Assembly (NCBI RefSeq): GCF_003014555.1
Contig: NZ_PYGE01000002.1
Location: forward strand, 124,001-188,000
From: Haloactinopolyspora alba
Lineage (GTDB): Bacteria > Actinomycetota > Actinomycetes > Jiangellales > Jiangellaceae
Length of the DNA stretch: 64,000 nt
Reading direction: 5' to 3'
The position numbers were made by a program, and so were the translations under genes. The notes under the pieces were generated by a model. That model was not told the origin of the DNA, ran no database searches, and worked only from the letters and a program-made list of their open reading frames with translations. Below are positions 56,687 through 64,000 of the stretch, in pieces. Numbering within the stretch: the stretch's first letter is position 1; each line of letters starts with the position of its first letter.

Positions 56687-57952
56687 ATGAGGCGTCGTGG
56701 TTTGCTGAACCTTGTCACTCTGACCGGTGTCGCTGTCATGTGCGCGGCATGCGGTGGCGATGAACCCGCCGACAACGATCCGGCCGACGATGGGCGTCGA
56801 GCACCGGTAACCGTCGTGGCTGGTGGTGGCGACGATCCACAAGCGTCTGCGGCTGACAGTCTGGAACTGACCGGGACCGTGTCGGATCTGGAAGCACACG
56901 ACGGCACGGTCCACGCGCTCGTGTACGACGGGCAGAAGCGAGAACTCGTCACGATCGACCCGGACGGCGCCGTGAGCCGGATGCAGGTGCAAGGTGCGGG
57001 GACGCCTCGCGAACTCGCCGTGGGCCCGGACGGCAGTGTCCACGTCGCCGACGGTGAGGCTGTGTACCGCGTCGAAGGATCCGAGCTGGTCCCCGAGATC
57101 GTCGTGGAAGGCGCGGACGTGGCCGGAAGCGCGGACGCGACGGCCATCCCGGAATCCATGAGCATCGCGGCCGTTGCCGTGGACGGCGACGGGCAGCTGG
57201 TGTGGACGGCGACCTTCGTCGGGTCGGGACCGGACGAAGGTTCGCAGCCGGTGATGTCGCAGGTGTTCCGGCTGGTCGACGGTCAGGTCGAGCACGTGGC
57301 GGGAGCGGACTCGACGGATCTCGACGGCGACGAACTGGACGAGGTGTTGGCGTCCCCGCCTGCGGACATGAAGGCCGCCGACGTGCCTCTCGACGGCTAT
57401 GGCACGGAGGGGGAGCTCGCTATCGGCGAGGACGGCGCGGTGTATGTCGCAGGGCCGTCGTCCGTGCTGCGAGTGGAACCGGGCGGCGGTGTCGAGGCTG
57501 TGCTGAGTGAGGGCGAGCGGGCCGTGCCCGACGAGCCGTATGGCGACGCCGGTGACGCGTCCGGCTTCGGGGGCAGTTGGGTCGGTTCTGATGTTGCCGC
57601 TGAAGGCGGCACGGTCGCGGTGGTCGACAGCGCGGTCGCGTTGGAGCAGGAAACGGTCGATGTCGGGGCGTTCTCGTGGGGAGACGAGCTGGAAGGGTCG
57701 GTGCAGCAGTTGGCTGACCGGATCGTTCGAGGACTCGGCGCCGACGAGTCGGTCGAGTCGGCCGACGACACCGCTCCGTACGGCCAGGTTGCGGTCCTGG
57801 TGCACGATGGTCAGGCGGCGACGGCCATGGCCCACGTGACCAGCGTGGCTCTCGACGGCGACCGTCTGTACGTGACGGGTGAGACAGCCGAGGACGGGCC
57901 CGCGTCGGAGGTTCTGGTCGTGTCGACGCCGGTGCCGGAAGACTGGCGCTGA
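56687..57952 (+). CDS. Probable lipoprotein with beta-propeller-like repeats
   Basis: 421 residues. A basic/hydrophobic signal sequence ends in MCAACGG, a weak lipobox. The mature part has NHL/propeller-like strands (DGTVHALVYDGQKRELVTIDPDGAV, PRELAVGPDGSVHVADGEAVYRV, GELAIGEDGAVYVAGPSSVLRV). ATG 56687 is preceded by an overlapping 3-codon ORF (ATG 56679, MDS). Divergent from the WXG-like gene. Function unknown; an extracellular sensor or scaffold is possible. Confidence 0.75.
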   Translation: MRRRGLLNLVTLTGVAVMCAACGGDEPADNDPADDGRRAPVTVVAGGGDDPQASAADSLELTGTVSDLEAHDGTVHALVYDGQKRELVTIDPDGAVSRMQVQGAGTPRELAVGPDGSVHVADGEAVYRVEGSELVPEIVVEGADVAGSADATAIPESMSIAAVAVDGDGQLVWTATFVGSGPDEGSQPVMSQVFRLVDGQVEHVAGADSTDLDGDELDEVLASPPADMKAADVPLDGYGTEGELAIGEDGAVYVAGPSSVLRVEPGGGVEAVLSEGERAVPDEPYGDAGDASGFGGSWVGSDVAAEGGTVAVVDSAVALEQETVDVGAFSWGDELEGSVQQLADRIVRGLGADESVESADDTAPYGQVAVLVHDGQAATAMAHVTSVALDGDRLYVTGETAEDGPASEVLVVSTPVPEDWR

Positions 57953-57972
57953 CCTATGGGTGTTGGCACGTG

Positions 57973-58515
57973 ATGAGGCGTTGGCGTGGCGCGGCGCTGA
58001 TCGTCAGTGTGATCGTCATTGCCGCCTGCGGCGGAGACGATGGAGGAGATTCGCCAGTGGCAACGAGCACCCCTTTGTCGAGCGAAGCTCCTTCCGGAGA
58101 TCAGTTGTGTGACTTCGTTCCCAGGCAAAGCGTCGTCGAGGTGCTGGGAACCGAGGAGTTCGAGGTGCAGGGCGGTAACGTGTCCCGAGACTCCGCTGAC
58201 GCCTTGTCCGGGGCGGCTTGTCAATTGGCGGTGGACGGCGACGTCGTCGTGTCGGTCATGGTTGGTTTCATGCTGGGCTATGCGGGCAACGGGTTCCGCG
58301 AGGGACTGTACTCGTGGACCGACACCGGAGACGACGGTCCCGTCACGGGTGAGGCGCGCCTGTCGCGCGGCGACTATCTGATCGACGTCGAGGTCGTCGG
58401 CATTGCCGAAGGGCGCGATGCCGAAACGGACGCCGTTGGCCTGGCACAACAGGTCATACAGACACTGGAGATCCCGGACGAGTGGACCTTGCAAGGAACG
58501 GCACCGTCGCGGTGA
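57973..58515 (+). CDS. Lipoprotein, DUF3558-like, copy A
   Basis: 180 residues. The signal sequence ends VIAACGG (good lipobox). The mature part has QLCDFVPRQSVVEVLGTEEFEVQ, a second Cys in GAACQLAVDGDVVV, and ends PDEWTLQGTAPSR, a pattern like DUF3558 lipoproteins. ATG 57973 (GTG 57970 also possible). Its stop overlaps the next, paralogous gene. Confidence 0.75.
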   Translation: MRRWRGAALIVSVIVIAACGGDDGGDSPVATSTPLSSEAPSGDQLCDFVPRQSVVEVLGTEEFEVQGGNVSRDSADALSGAACQLAVDGDVVVSVMVGFMLGYAGNGFREGLYSWTDTGDDGPVTGEARLSRGDYLIDVEVVGIAEGRDAETDAVGLAQQVIQTLEIPDEWTLQGTAPSR

Positions 58516-59162
58516 GGGCGTGCACATGGCGTCGCCTCTCTTCGGCCGGGCCAAGTGAACCGGGGCTCGCTATTGGCGTGGTTGCCCTGGCTGCCACGGT
58601 CATGACTCTGGCTGCTTGCAACAGTGACGACGGAGGCGCCGGTTCGGTGAGTCACGTGACTGCCATGCCCAGTGCGGCACCAGTCGGGAAGTTTCTTTGT
58701 GACTTCGTCCCAGCGGAAGGCGTAGCCCTTGCGATGGGTACCGAGGATTTCGACGTCGTGAACGGCCAGGTGTCGCGGACCTCCGAGGGCTCCGTCAGCG
58801 CTGCAGGCTGTCGTATCGAGGTCGACGACGAGTTGACGTTCACCGCTTCGGTCGGACTTGCCGCGGAGGGGTACGAGCGCGATGGCTTCGAGAAACGACT
58901 GAATCGTGACGGCTATGATCAACTGCCGCCAGACGTCGGCCTGGGATTCACCTGGGCAGACGAACAGGACCGTGGTGGGGATTCGGTATCCACCGGGCAA
59001 GCGTGGGTGTCATACGGAGACTACTTCGTCCGCGTGTGGATCGCCGGCATCGCCGATGGCCGTGATCAGGAAGCCGACGCCGCGGCAATAGCCGCGCAAC
59101 TCAGGCAGACGCTTGACATCCCGGAGCAGTGGACGCTTCCTGGTTCGCCGCCGACTCGGTGA
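58512..59162 (+). CDS. Lipoprotein, DUF3558-like, copy B
   Basis: 216 residues. It is a paralogue of the upstream gene: FLCDFVPAEGVALAMGTEDFDV, SAAGCRIEVDDELTF and terminal PEQWTLPGSPPTR align with it. Signal sequence ends MTLAACN (lipobox). GTG 58512 overlaps the previous stop (GTGA). The N-terminal ~30 residues before the hydrophobic stretch are longer than usual, so an internal start cannot be excluded. Confidence 0.75.
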   Translation: MRACTWRRLSSAGPSEPGLAIGVVALAATVMTLAACNSDDGGAGSVSHVTAMPSAAPVGKFLCDFVPAEGVALAMGTEDFDVVNGQVSRTSEGSVSAAGCRIEVDDELTFTASVGLAAEGYERDGFEKRLNRDGYDQLPPDVGLGFTWADEQDRGGDSVSTGQAWVSYGDYFVRVWIAGIADGRDQEADAAAIAAQLRQTLDIPEQWTLPGSPPTR

Positions 59163-59478
59163 ACGGTGTCGACTATTTGGTCGACGAAGTTTCGATGCCA
59201 CGTGTCGACGCCGGCGCCGGAAGACCGGCGCTGATCAACAGACCTTCGGCGCGGAGTCGTGAACCCGCAATCATTCTGTTGCGGGCCGACCAGGGACGAC
59301 GATAATCTCTGAGCCGGGCATGGTCCTGCGCCTCACCCTCGTTTCCGGTGCTCACGCCACCGGCGTTGTGAGGGCAAAGGGGGCGGATGCCCTCGGGACG
59401 CCGGCAGCACATGCCCCATCCGGCGGGGCCAACAGGAGCGTGAGTTCTGGTGGCCTGCGTCGTCGAGGGGAGCATGTC
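59163..59478. other. Intergenic region with a gene-end remnant
   Basis: 316 bases without a convincing gene. At 59202-59232 lies a near-copy of the 3' end of the 421-residue lipoprotein gene (GTGTCGACGCCG, then GCCGGAAGAC, then GGCGCTGA), suggesting a past duplication and deletion. Confidence 0.45.
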
Positions 59479-60195
59479 ATGACCAGGCAGAAGTCTTTCA
59501 AGACGCTCGTGCGGGCGCGCATGGAGAAGACCGGCGAGAGCTACACGACAGCTCGCCGCCACGTCGCCGAGAAGCAGCATTCAACGTCGGACTCTGGTGT
59601 TGACGTCGAGCCTGCGGTGACCGACACGGACAGCGGCGCTCCCCCGGGCGTCCGGCCGCAACAGTTCTCTGACGAGTCCGTCCTCGCCCACACAGGACGG
59701 ACCTGGGCCGAGTGGTTCAGTGAACTGGACGCCTGGGGCGGAACGGAACGCCGCCACAGCGAGATCGCTGGCTGGATCGTCGAGCAACACGATGTCCCTG
59801 GTTGGTGGGCGCAGGGCATCACTGTGGCCTACGAGCAGGCCAGAGGGATGCGAGCACCCGGGCAGCGTTCGGACGGGTACTTCACCGCCAACGCGAGCAA
59901 GACGGTTTCGGTCCCTGTCGAGCGGCTGTTCGAGGCGTTCTCCGACGACGAGCTTCGCGAACGGTGGCTGCTCGGTGCGACGCTGGAGGTGCGCACGGTC
60001 AGAGCGCCGAAGTCGTTCCGCGCCAGGTGGGGCGACGGATCGACTCGCCTCGTCGCGGGCTTCGAGCGGAAGAGCGAGGAGAAGTCACAGGTGAGTCTGG
60101 CCCACGAGAAACTACCGGACGCGGACGCGGCAGGGCAGATGAAGTCCTACTGGCGCGAGAGGCTCGCCGAGCTGAAGCAGCTGCTCGAGGCGTGA
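59479..60195 (+). CDS. DUF4287/SRPBCC-domain protein
   Basis: 238 residues. Start MTRQKSFKTLVRARMEKTGESYTTARRHVA, a DUF4287-like helix set (GRTWAEWFSELDAWGG, IVEQHDVPGWWAQGITVAYEQARG) and a C-terminal SRPBCC/AHSA1-like domain (SKTVSVPVERLFEAFSDDELRERWL, GDGSTRLVAGFERKSEEKSQVSLAHEKL). Cytosolic, role unknown. GAGGGGAG is 7 bases before ATG 59479. Confidence 0.8.
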   Translation: MTRQKSFKTLVRARMEKTGESYTTARRHVAEKQHSTSDSGVDVEPAVTDTDSGAPPGVRPQQFSDESVLAHTGRTWAEWFSELDAWGGTERRHSEIAGWIVEQHDVPGWWAQGITVAYEQARGMRAPGQRSDGYFTANASKTVSVPVERLFEAFSDDELRERWLLGATLEVRTVRAPKSFRARWGDGSTRLVAGFERKSEEKSQVSLAHEKLPDADAAGQMKSYWRERLAELKQLLEA

Positions 60196-60212
60196 GCGAC
60201 GGCTGCACGACA

Positions 60213-60249
60213 GCGCTCCCGCAAGTTCCACGATTGATTGCGGGAGCGC
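60213..60249. terminator. Bidirectional hairpin
   Basis: GCGCTCCCGCAA (60213-60224) and its exact complement (60238-60249) with a 13-base loop between convergent genes. Confidence 0.7.
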
Positions 60250-60274
60250 CGCCAGTTGAGTGTCCGTGACCCCG

Positions 60275-61294
60275 TCAGTCGGTCACGAGTGTTTGAACCT
60301 CAGCAACCGGAATGTTGAGCGTGGTCTCCGTCGTGATCGGGTCGAGCGTCCCGCTGTCCGTTTCGGTGTCACCGACGCCGCCACGCCATGAGGTGTTCCA
60401 AGCGGAGGACACGGTGACCGGGTAGCCGCCGGGCAGGTGCGTCGACGCTCGGTTGAACTGCACCGAGCAGGCAGGGTCACTGCCGGGAGACCACGCGGTG
60501 ACGGCCTCCGCGGGTGTGCAGGTCGTGGAGCCGGCCTGTGAAGCGATCTGCAGCCCGTCCGTTTCGGCGCGGATCTCCACCCAGACGCCGGTCTCGGGGA
60601 TGGTGGCGCGGATCTCGTGGACGCCGTCCTCGCCGCCGACCGACGCGGGGTCGGTCACCCAGAACCCGGTGTCGACGTTCACCAGCGTGGTGTTGGCGGT
60701 GTTCTCGAGTTTCGGGTTCTGCTCGACTTGAGGGTTGGGGATCTTGATCTGTGCCTGAGCGGCGAGGGCCAGTTCCTCGGGTTGGATCACGACAGGCGGC
60801 TCGCCCTCGGTCTCCTCGTACCAGCCAGCCCATTTCGGGATGCACGCGTCCGGGTACCAGTCCTGACACGCGCCGAGGAACTCTTCCATGGCACCTGGTG
60901 GTGGGTCTTCGACACATTCAGCCAAGTACCACTGCCCAGGAGTTTTCTTGTCTTTCTTAATTGCTTGTGCGACTTCGTCCGGTGTCGGAAGGAAGATCAA
61001 TGTAATGGGTAACGAAGAGACTGCACCGATCCACCAGCCAGCGAACGCATGTTCGTCTCCCGGGAACGGCACCCACCAGCACTTGGCTGGGACCGATACC
61101 GTGGTGGTAGTACTGCCGCCGGGGACTACATCACCGTCGATAGTGATCGTCTGCTCGACAGTGCCCTCGACCGTGTTGTTATCGTCATCGGACTCGCCGT
61201 CACCGGGACCCGCGGCGGCTGGAGCCATACTCGTCGCGAGTGCGAGCGCAATGCCTGTTACGCCTGCGGTAACAATCTTCGATCTAGTGGTCAT
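60275..61294 (-). CDS. Secreted protein of unknown function
   Basis: 339 residues. The signal peptide (1-29) ends SMAPAAAGPG. The mature part begins acidic, has several Cys (KCWW, ECVED, GACQDW, DACIPKW, TTCTPAEA, PACSVQF) and beta-rich C-terminal repeats ending TTETTLNIPVAEVQTLVTD. Residues ~105-125 (WWIGAVSSLPITLIFLP) are hydrophobic. ATG 61294 overlaps the lipoprotein stop. It may be a wall-associated partner of that lipoprotein. Confidence 0.75.
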   Translation of the reverse strand: MTTRSKIVTAGVTGIALALATSMAPAAAGPGDGESDDDNNTVEGTVEQTITIDGDVVPGGSTTTTVSVPAKCWWVPFPGDEHAFAGWWIGAVSSLPITLIFLPTPDEVAQAIKKDKKTPGQWYLAECVEDPPPGAMEEFLGACQDWYPDACIPKWAGWYEETEGEPPVVIQPEELALAAQAQIKIPNPQVEQNPKLENTANTTLVNVDTGFWVTDPASVGGEDGVHEIRATIPETGVWVEIRAETDGLQIASQAGSTTCTPAEAVTAWSPGSDPACSVQFNRASTHLPGGYPVTVSSAWNTSWRGGVGDTETDSGTLDPITTETTLNIPVAEVQTLVTD

Positions 61295-62001
61295 TCGAAC
61301 ATTCCTTCGCACTGTGTCACGTCTTCCGCATACTCGACGCGCGTGGATTTCCATGCGCCGTCGACTTGCTCGAAGTTCATGGTGCCGAGGTACAGCTCAT
61401 CAGCCGTCTTAGGTGGCCCCTCTGCGTAGATGTCGGTCCAGATGCCACCACCCATACAGAATTCCAGTGAGCCCGTCGTTGAACCGGCTTCGACGGAGAG
61501 AATTCGATGCTCTAGTGGTGGGCCAACGCTGACGCGTTTGAGGTCCACCGATTCTTGTGCATAGTCGCGCATGGTGTCGAGGTGGACCCCAGTCGAGTGC
61601 TCGGCAACATGTGTCTGTTCAACCGGAACACCCCAGAGAATCTGTTCCCAGGCTGCTTGTACGTGTGCGAACGATGCGACAACTGCGGCTTCTTGGTCGC
61701 TCGCGTCAGCGGGTGGTTCAACCGGAACCGACTCACGGAGTTCGACGACGCGTTCCTCCGGGAGGTACGGCTGGGTGAAGGTGTTGGCCGGTGTCGTTTC
61801 CGACTCGGCGGTGGGGTCGCTGCTACCGGCGTTGGTCGGTGGCGCAGTGGCCGATGGGGTCTCGCTGGGCGCGGGTGTCCCGGTGGATGCCGGCGTGTCG
61901 GTGTCGGCGGCGAGCCCGGTGGGCTCGTCGGACGAGTCCGAACAGGCGGTCAGACCGAGCACGGTCACAACGGCAGCGGTGACGCCGATGGCGCGAAGCA
62001 T
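61291..62001 (-). CDS. Lipoprotein of unknown function
   Basis: 236 residues. Signal with lipobox GLTACSD, then a Ser/Thr/Pro-rich linker (~25-70) of the type that spans cell wall. The domain resembles small Cys-bearing NTF2-like folds (VVASFAHVQAAWEQILWG, STGVHLDTMRDYAQESVDLKRVS, LEFCMGGGIWTDIYAEG). Its stop is fused to the next start by ATGA, so the pair is one translational unit. Confidence 0.75.
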   Translation of the reverse strand: MLRAIGVTAAVVTVLGLTACSDSSDEPTGLAADTDTPASTGTPAPSETPSATAPPTNAGSSDPTAESETTPANTFTQPYLPEERVVELRESVPVEPPADASDQEAAVVASFAHVQAAWEQILWGVPVEQTHVAEHSTGVHLDTMRDYAQESVDLKRVSVGPPLEHRILSVEAGSTTGSLEFCMGGGIWTDIYAEGPPKTADELYLGTMNFEQVDGAWKSTRVEYAEDVTQCEGMFE

Positions 62002-62143
62002 TCATCCCCCACGAGACAACAGTCGAAATGCCGTCACACTCTACCGGACGAGTGGAAACGTCGGCCCCTCGAGTCGGTTGATACTGGACAAATCCCTCGT
62101 GAAGCGTTGCCGACACGAGGTGTGACCACAGGATGCGCCGTCG

Positions 62144-63316
62144 TCACGCGGTCGGCGCGGCTGATTCGTCGGCCGGAGCCGGGCGGAGCTGCCTGGCCAC
62201 GGCGGCTGTCTCGGGGTCGTCGCTGTTGCGCAGCGCCGCCCACTGTTCCTCGTGTCCCTCCGGTGGGGCGAGGTCGCCGGTACCGCGCGAGCCGGTGGCG
62301 ACTGTGGAGGCCGTCAGCTGCACCAGTTCGTCAGTGTCGGCGGTGCCGTCGGATGTCGCACGCCGGACGGTCTCGACCAGGGTCTTCGGATCGGCGTTGT
62401 GCACGAACTCCTTGGCGTAGTACGGGTCGTGCTGGCCGGACCTGAGATCGGTGACCAGATCGCGAACCGCCGGCTTCTGTTCGGCCGGCACCGAGAACCG
62501 CTGGGCTGTTTCGTTCCCGTTCTGGAACGACTTGTGCGGTGGAAGCGTCGGAATCTGCGTCTCGTCGGTGATGATCGGCTGCCGTGTCACCGGTAGGTGC
62601 GGGTCGACGCGGCGAGGCGAGTCGCCTTCGAGGTCCTGCGCCAGCGCGAGACGGCGGCGGAGGTCCGGAAGCACTTCCTCGATCCAGGCCGTGACCTGGT
62701 CGAAACCGTTCGTCTCGGACGTGTCGAGCTGTACACCCGACAGGATCGATCGCAGCTCGCCCTGCAGTTCGACGACCTGGTCGCCGGCGCGTTCCATGGC
62801 TGCCACCAGGCGGGTCATGGCTTCGATGTCGATGGAGACTTTGTTCTCGGGCGGAATGACCGGCTCGCCGGGCTTGGTGTCGTCCGGTGGTTCGCCGATC
62901 TCGATCGGCGCCGGCTCCTCGCCGGTGTCTTCGGGCTCGTCCCCGGTGCCCTCGGCGTAGAGGGCCTGGTCGTCGTCGCTTCCGGAGGTGTCGTCGTCGG
63001 GAGGCGAAGCCTCCGGGTTTTCGTCGCCGCCGGTCTCGCTCGTCGGGTCACTGCCCGTCGACTCGCTGTCGGTGGTGTCGTCGCTGGTGGACGAGCCGCC
63101 TCCGTACCCGCCGGAGCCGCCGCCGTCGTAGCCCTCCGAGCTGTCCGAGTCGTACCCGCTCGCGTAGTCCGAACCCGCGGAGGGCTCGTAGTCGTAGCCG
63201 GACGTCGCGTCGTCGCCGGCGAGGGAATCCTTGTCGAGCGACCCGGAATTCTTGGTGGCCAGCGAGTTGACCTCTTTGCCGGGATCGTCCTGGAGGTCAC
63301 CCTGCATCTTCGTCAT
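62144..63316 (-). CDS. Low-complexity acidic protein in the ESX region
   Basis: 390 residues. The first ~150 are rich in Ser, Gly, Asp and Tyr with repeated SGYD/EGYD/GGYGGG patterns, probably disordered. At ~160-225 a helical pair (IDIEAMTRLVAAMERAGDQVVEL, GFDQVTAWIEEVLPDLRRRLALA) resembles ESX/PPE-type N-terminal domains. The tail is polar. No signal peptide. ATG 63316 overlaps the stop of the upstream gene. Likely a type VII substrate or chaperone-like partner. Confidence 0.7.
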   Translation of the reverse strand: MTKMQGDLQDDPGKEVNSLATKNSGSLDKDSLAGDDATSGYDYEPSAGSDYASGYDSDSSEGYDGGGSGGYGGGSSTSDDTTDSESTGSDPTSETGGDENPEASPPDDDTSGSDDDQALYAEGTGDEPEDTGEEPAPIEIGEPPDDTKPGEPVIPPENKVSIDIEAMTRLVAAMERAGDQVVELQGELRSILSGVQLDTSETNGFDQVTAWIEEVLPDLRRRLALAQDLEGDSPRRVDPHLPVTRQPIITDETQIPTLPPHKSFQNGNETAQRFSVPAEQKPAVRDLVTDLRSGQHDPYYAKEFVHNADPKTLVETVRRATSDGTADTDELVQLTASTVATGSRGTGDLAPPEGHEEQWAALRNSDDPETAAVARQLRPAPADESAAPTA

Positions 63317-63870
63317 AGCGGTCTCGGCTCCACGACGTTGTCGTCACCATGGTTGTCGAGTGCTTCCTGGATGGTGTCGAGGCACCGCTCGGCGGTCGCC
63401 CCGGTCTGGCGCGCATGCTCGGTCAGTCCGCCGGAGAACTCGTCGGCCCGCCGGCTGACCCACGCACCGTCCTCCATGGCCTTCAACGCCGGGTCGAGCA
63501 GTGACGACAGTTCGTCGACGACCAGCTGGGCCCGGTGCAACGCCATCTCGAGCTCCTCACGTGTCGGCTGCGGGAAGCAACCGACAGGAGGTTCGAGGAT
63601 CGGCGGCCTGCCGATCGGTGTTTCCACTTCGTAGTCGGGCTGCAGGTCGACGTGGTCGGGTTGGTTGTGGATATCGGGGAACTCGACGTGGTCCGGCTGG
63701 TCCTCCGGAACCGGTGGAGTCTGCCCGTAGTCGGGCTGGGTGTGGATGTCCGGCAGAGGCTGCTCGTCCGGCTGGTTGTGCACGGGCGGGGTGTCCGACG
63801 GCGGGCGGGGAGTCGAAGCGGAGTCCGGTGCGGTCTCGACCCCGTGCGGGGGCGGAGCGTTGTCCGTCAT
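63313..63870 (-). CDS. Pro/Gln/Asp-repeat protein with ESX-like helical domain
   Basis: 185 residues. The first ~90 are a Pro-rich linker with QPD motifs repeated about every 10 residues (NQPDEQPLPDIH, TQPDYGQ, DQPDHVEFPDIHNQPDHVD). The C-terminal ~85 form helices (TREELEMALHRAQLVVDELSSLLD, GGLTEHARQTGATAERCLDTIQEAL) with AWVSRRADEF between, WXG-like in spacing but without the Gly. Coupled to the following low-complexity gene by ATGA. Confidence 0.7.
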   Translation of the reverse strand: MTDNAPPPHGVETAPDSASTPRPPSDTPPVHNQPDEQPLPDIHTQPDYGQTPPVPEDQPDHVEFPDIHNQPDHVDLQPDYEVETPIGRPPILEPPVGCFPQPTREELEMALHRAQLVVDELSSLLDPALKAMEDGAWVSRRADEFSGGLTEHARQTGATAERCLDTIQEALDNHGDDNVVEPRPL

Positions 63871-63970
63871 CTCGCGCCTTCCACCATGCTCAAGTCGCGG
63901 CCGTTGTCGCGGACAACAGGCGTCGATGTAGCCATACCCGACTGTCCGCGAGAGTTACGATACCGGTCAC

Positions 63971-64000
63971 ATGTCCGGTCGCAACGGCGTGATCGGTTGC
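63971..64000 (+). CDS. Possible start of a gene running off the right edge
   Basis: ATG 63971 opens a frame of ten codons to the window end. TACGAT nine bases upstream could be a -10 box, divergent from the minus-strand gene. Too short to judge. Confidence 0.2.
   Translation, partial: MSGRNGVIGC

Overview
The window is high-GC actinomycete DNA. Genes are dense on both strands, about half of the starts are GTG, stop-start overlaps of the ATGA/GTGA type are common, and several genes look leaderless. Gene content points the same way: an F420-type LLM oxidoreductase, a relative of the mycothiol-dependent nitroreductase Rv2466c, a clpP1-clpP2-clpX cluster, guaB1, and the folC-DUF4233-ndk group. 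Three blocks keep the order known from Mycobacterium tuberculosis Rv2445c-Rv2467: pepN / Rv2466c-like / rpiB / nei1 (8.1-13.0 kb), tig / clpP1 / clpP2 / clpX (22.4-27.2 kb) and valS / folC / DUF4233 / ndk (34.0-39.1 kb). A Jiangella-like organism is my guess; the sequence alone does not prove it.

Layout. 0-8 kb: a partial uronate-dehydrogenase-like SDR, a hemerythrin protein, a DAHP synthase gene preceded by what looks like a Tyr/Phe leader-peptide attenuator, a TraG/VirD4-like ATPase coupled to an M48 protease, an amidase and an LLM oxidoreductase. 8-19 kb: the pepN-nei1 block, two PP2C phosphatases, an ECF sigma / anti-sigma pair whose sigma gene has an apparent frameshift near its start, and a decayed GrpB gene. 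19.2-22.2 kb: a segment bounded by a 25-bp duplication of the 3' end of tRNA-Gly, read as a worn-out integrative element (NUDIX, XRE-PLD-like regulator, tiny zinc-ribbon and membrane proteins, no integrase). 22.1-27.2 kb: tRNA-Gly, tRNA-Pro and the tig/clp block. 27.2-34 kb: metallophosphoesterase, second hemerythrin, guaB1, HTH_17/DUF4180 pair and a quinone-oxidoreductase-like MDR. 34-39 kb: valS to ndk.

39.5-48.9 kb is a complete-looking Tad/Flp pilus operon in which almost every junction overlaps. It ends in a 1002-residue protein that combines membrane segments, a LysM domain and a C-terminal SARP/BTAD-type regulator domain. 49.1-63.9 kb is a type VII (ESX/WXG100) secretion neighbourhood: a WXG100 protein, a FHA-containing FtsK/SpoIIIE EccC ATPase, further WXG-like and low-complexity proteins, and a set of lipoproteins and secreted proteins of unknown function. 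No eccB, eccD, eccE or mycP gene lies inside the window.

The strongest unexplained signals are not genes. (1) Two ~147-bp intergenic elements (after tig and after valS) are inverted copies of one architecture: five 11-bp boxes GATCAGGTGAC in alternating orientation at identical spacings with diverged spacers; a broken third copy lies near 32.4 kb. (2) Hairpins beginning TGATC(A/G)TC sit at five convergent gene ends, three of them using the gene's own TGA stop as the first three bases of the stem. (3) The aroG leader peptide contains Tyr-Arg-Tyr-Phe and lies among mutually exclusive RNA pairings.
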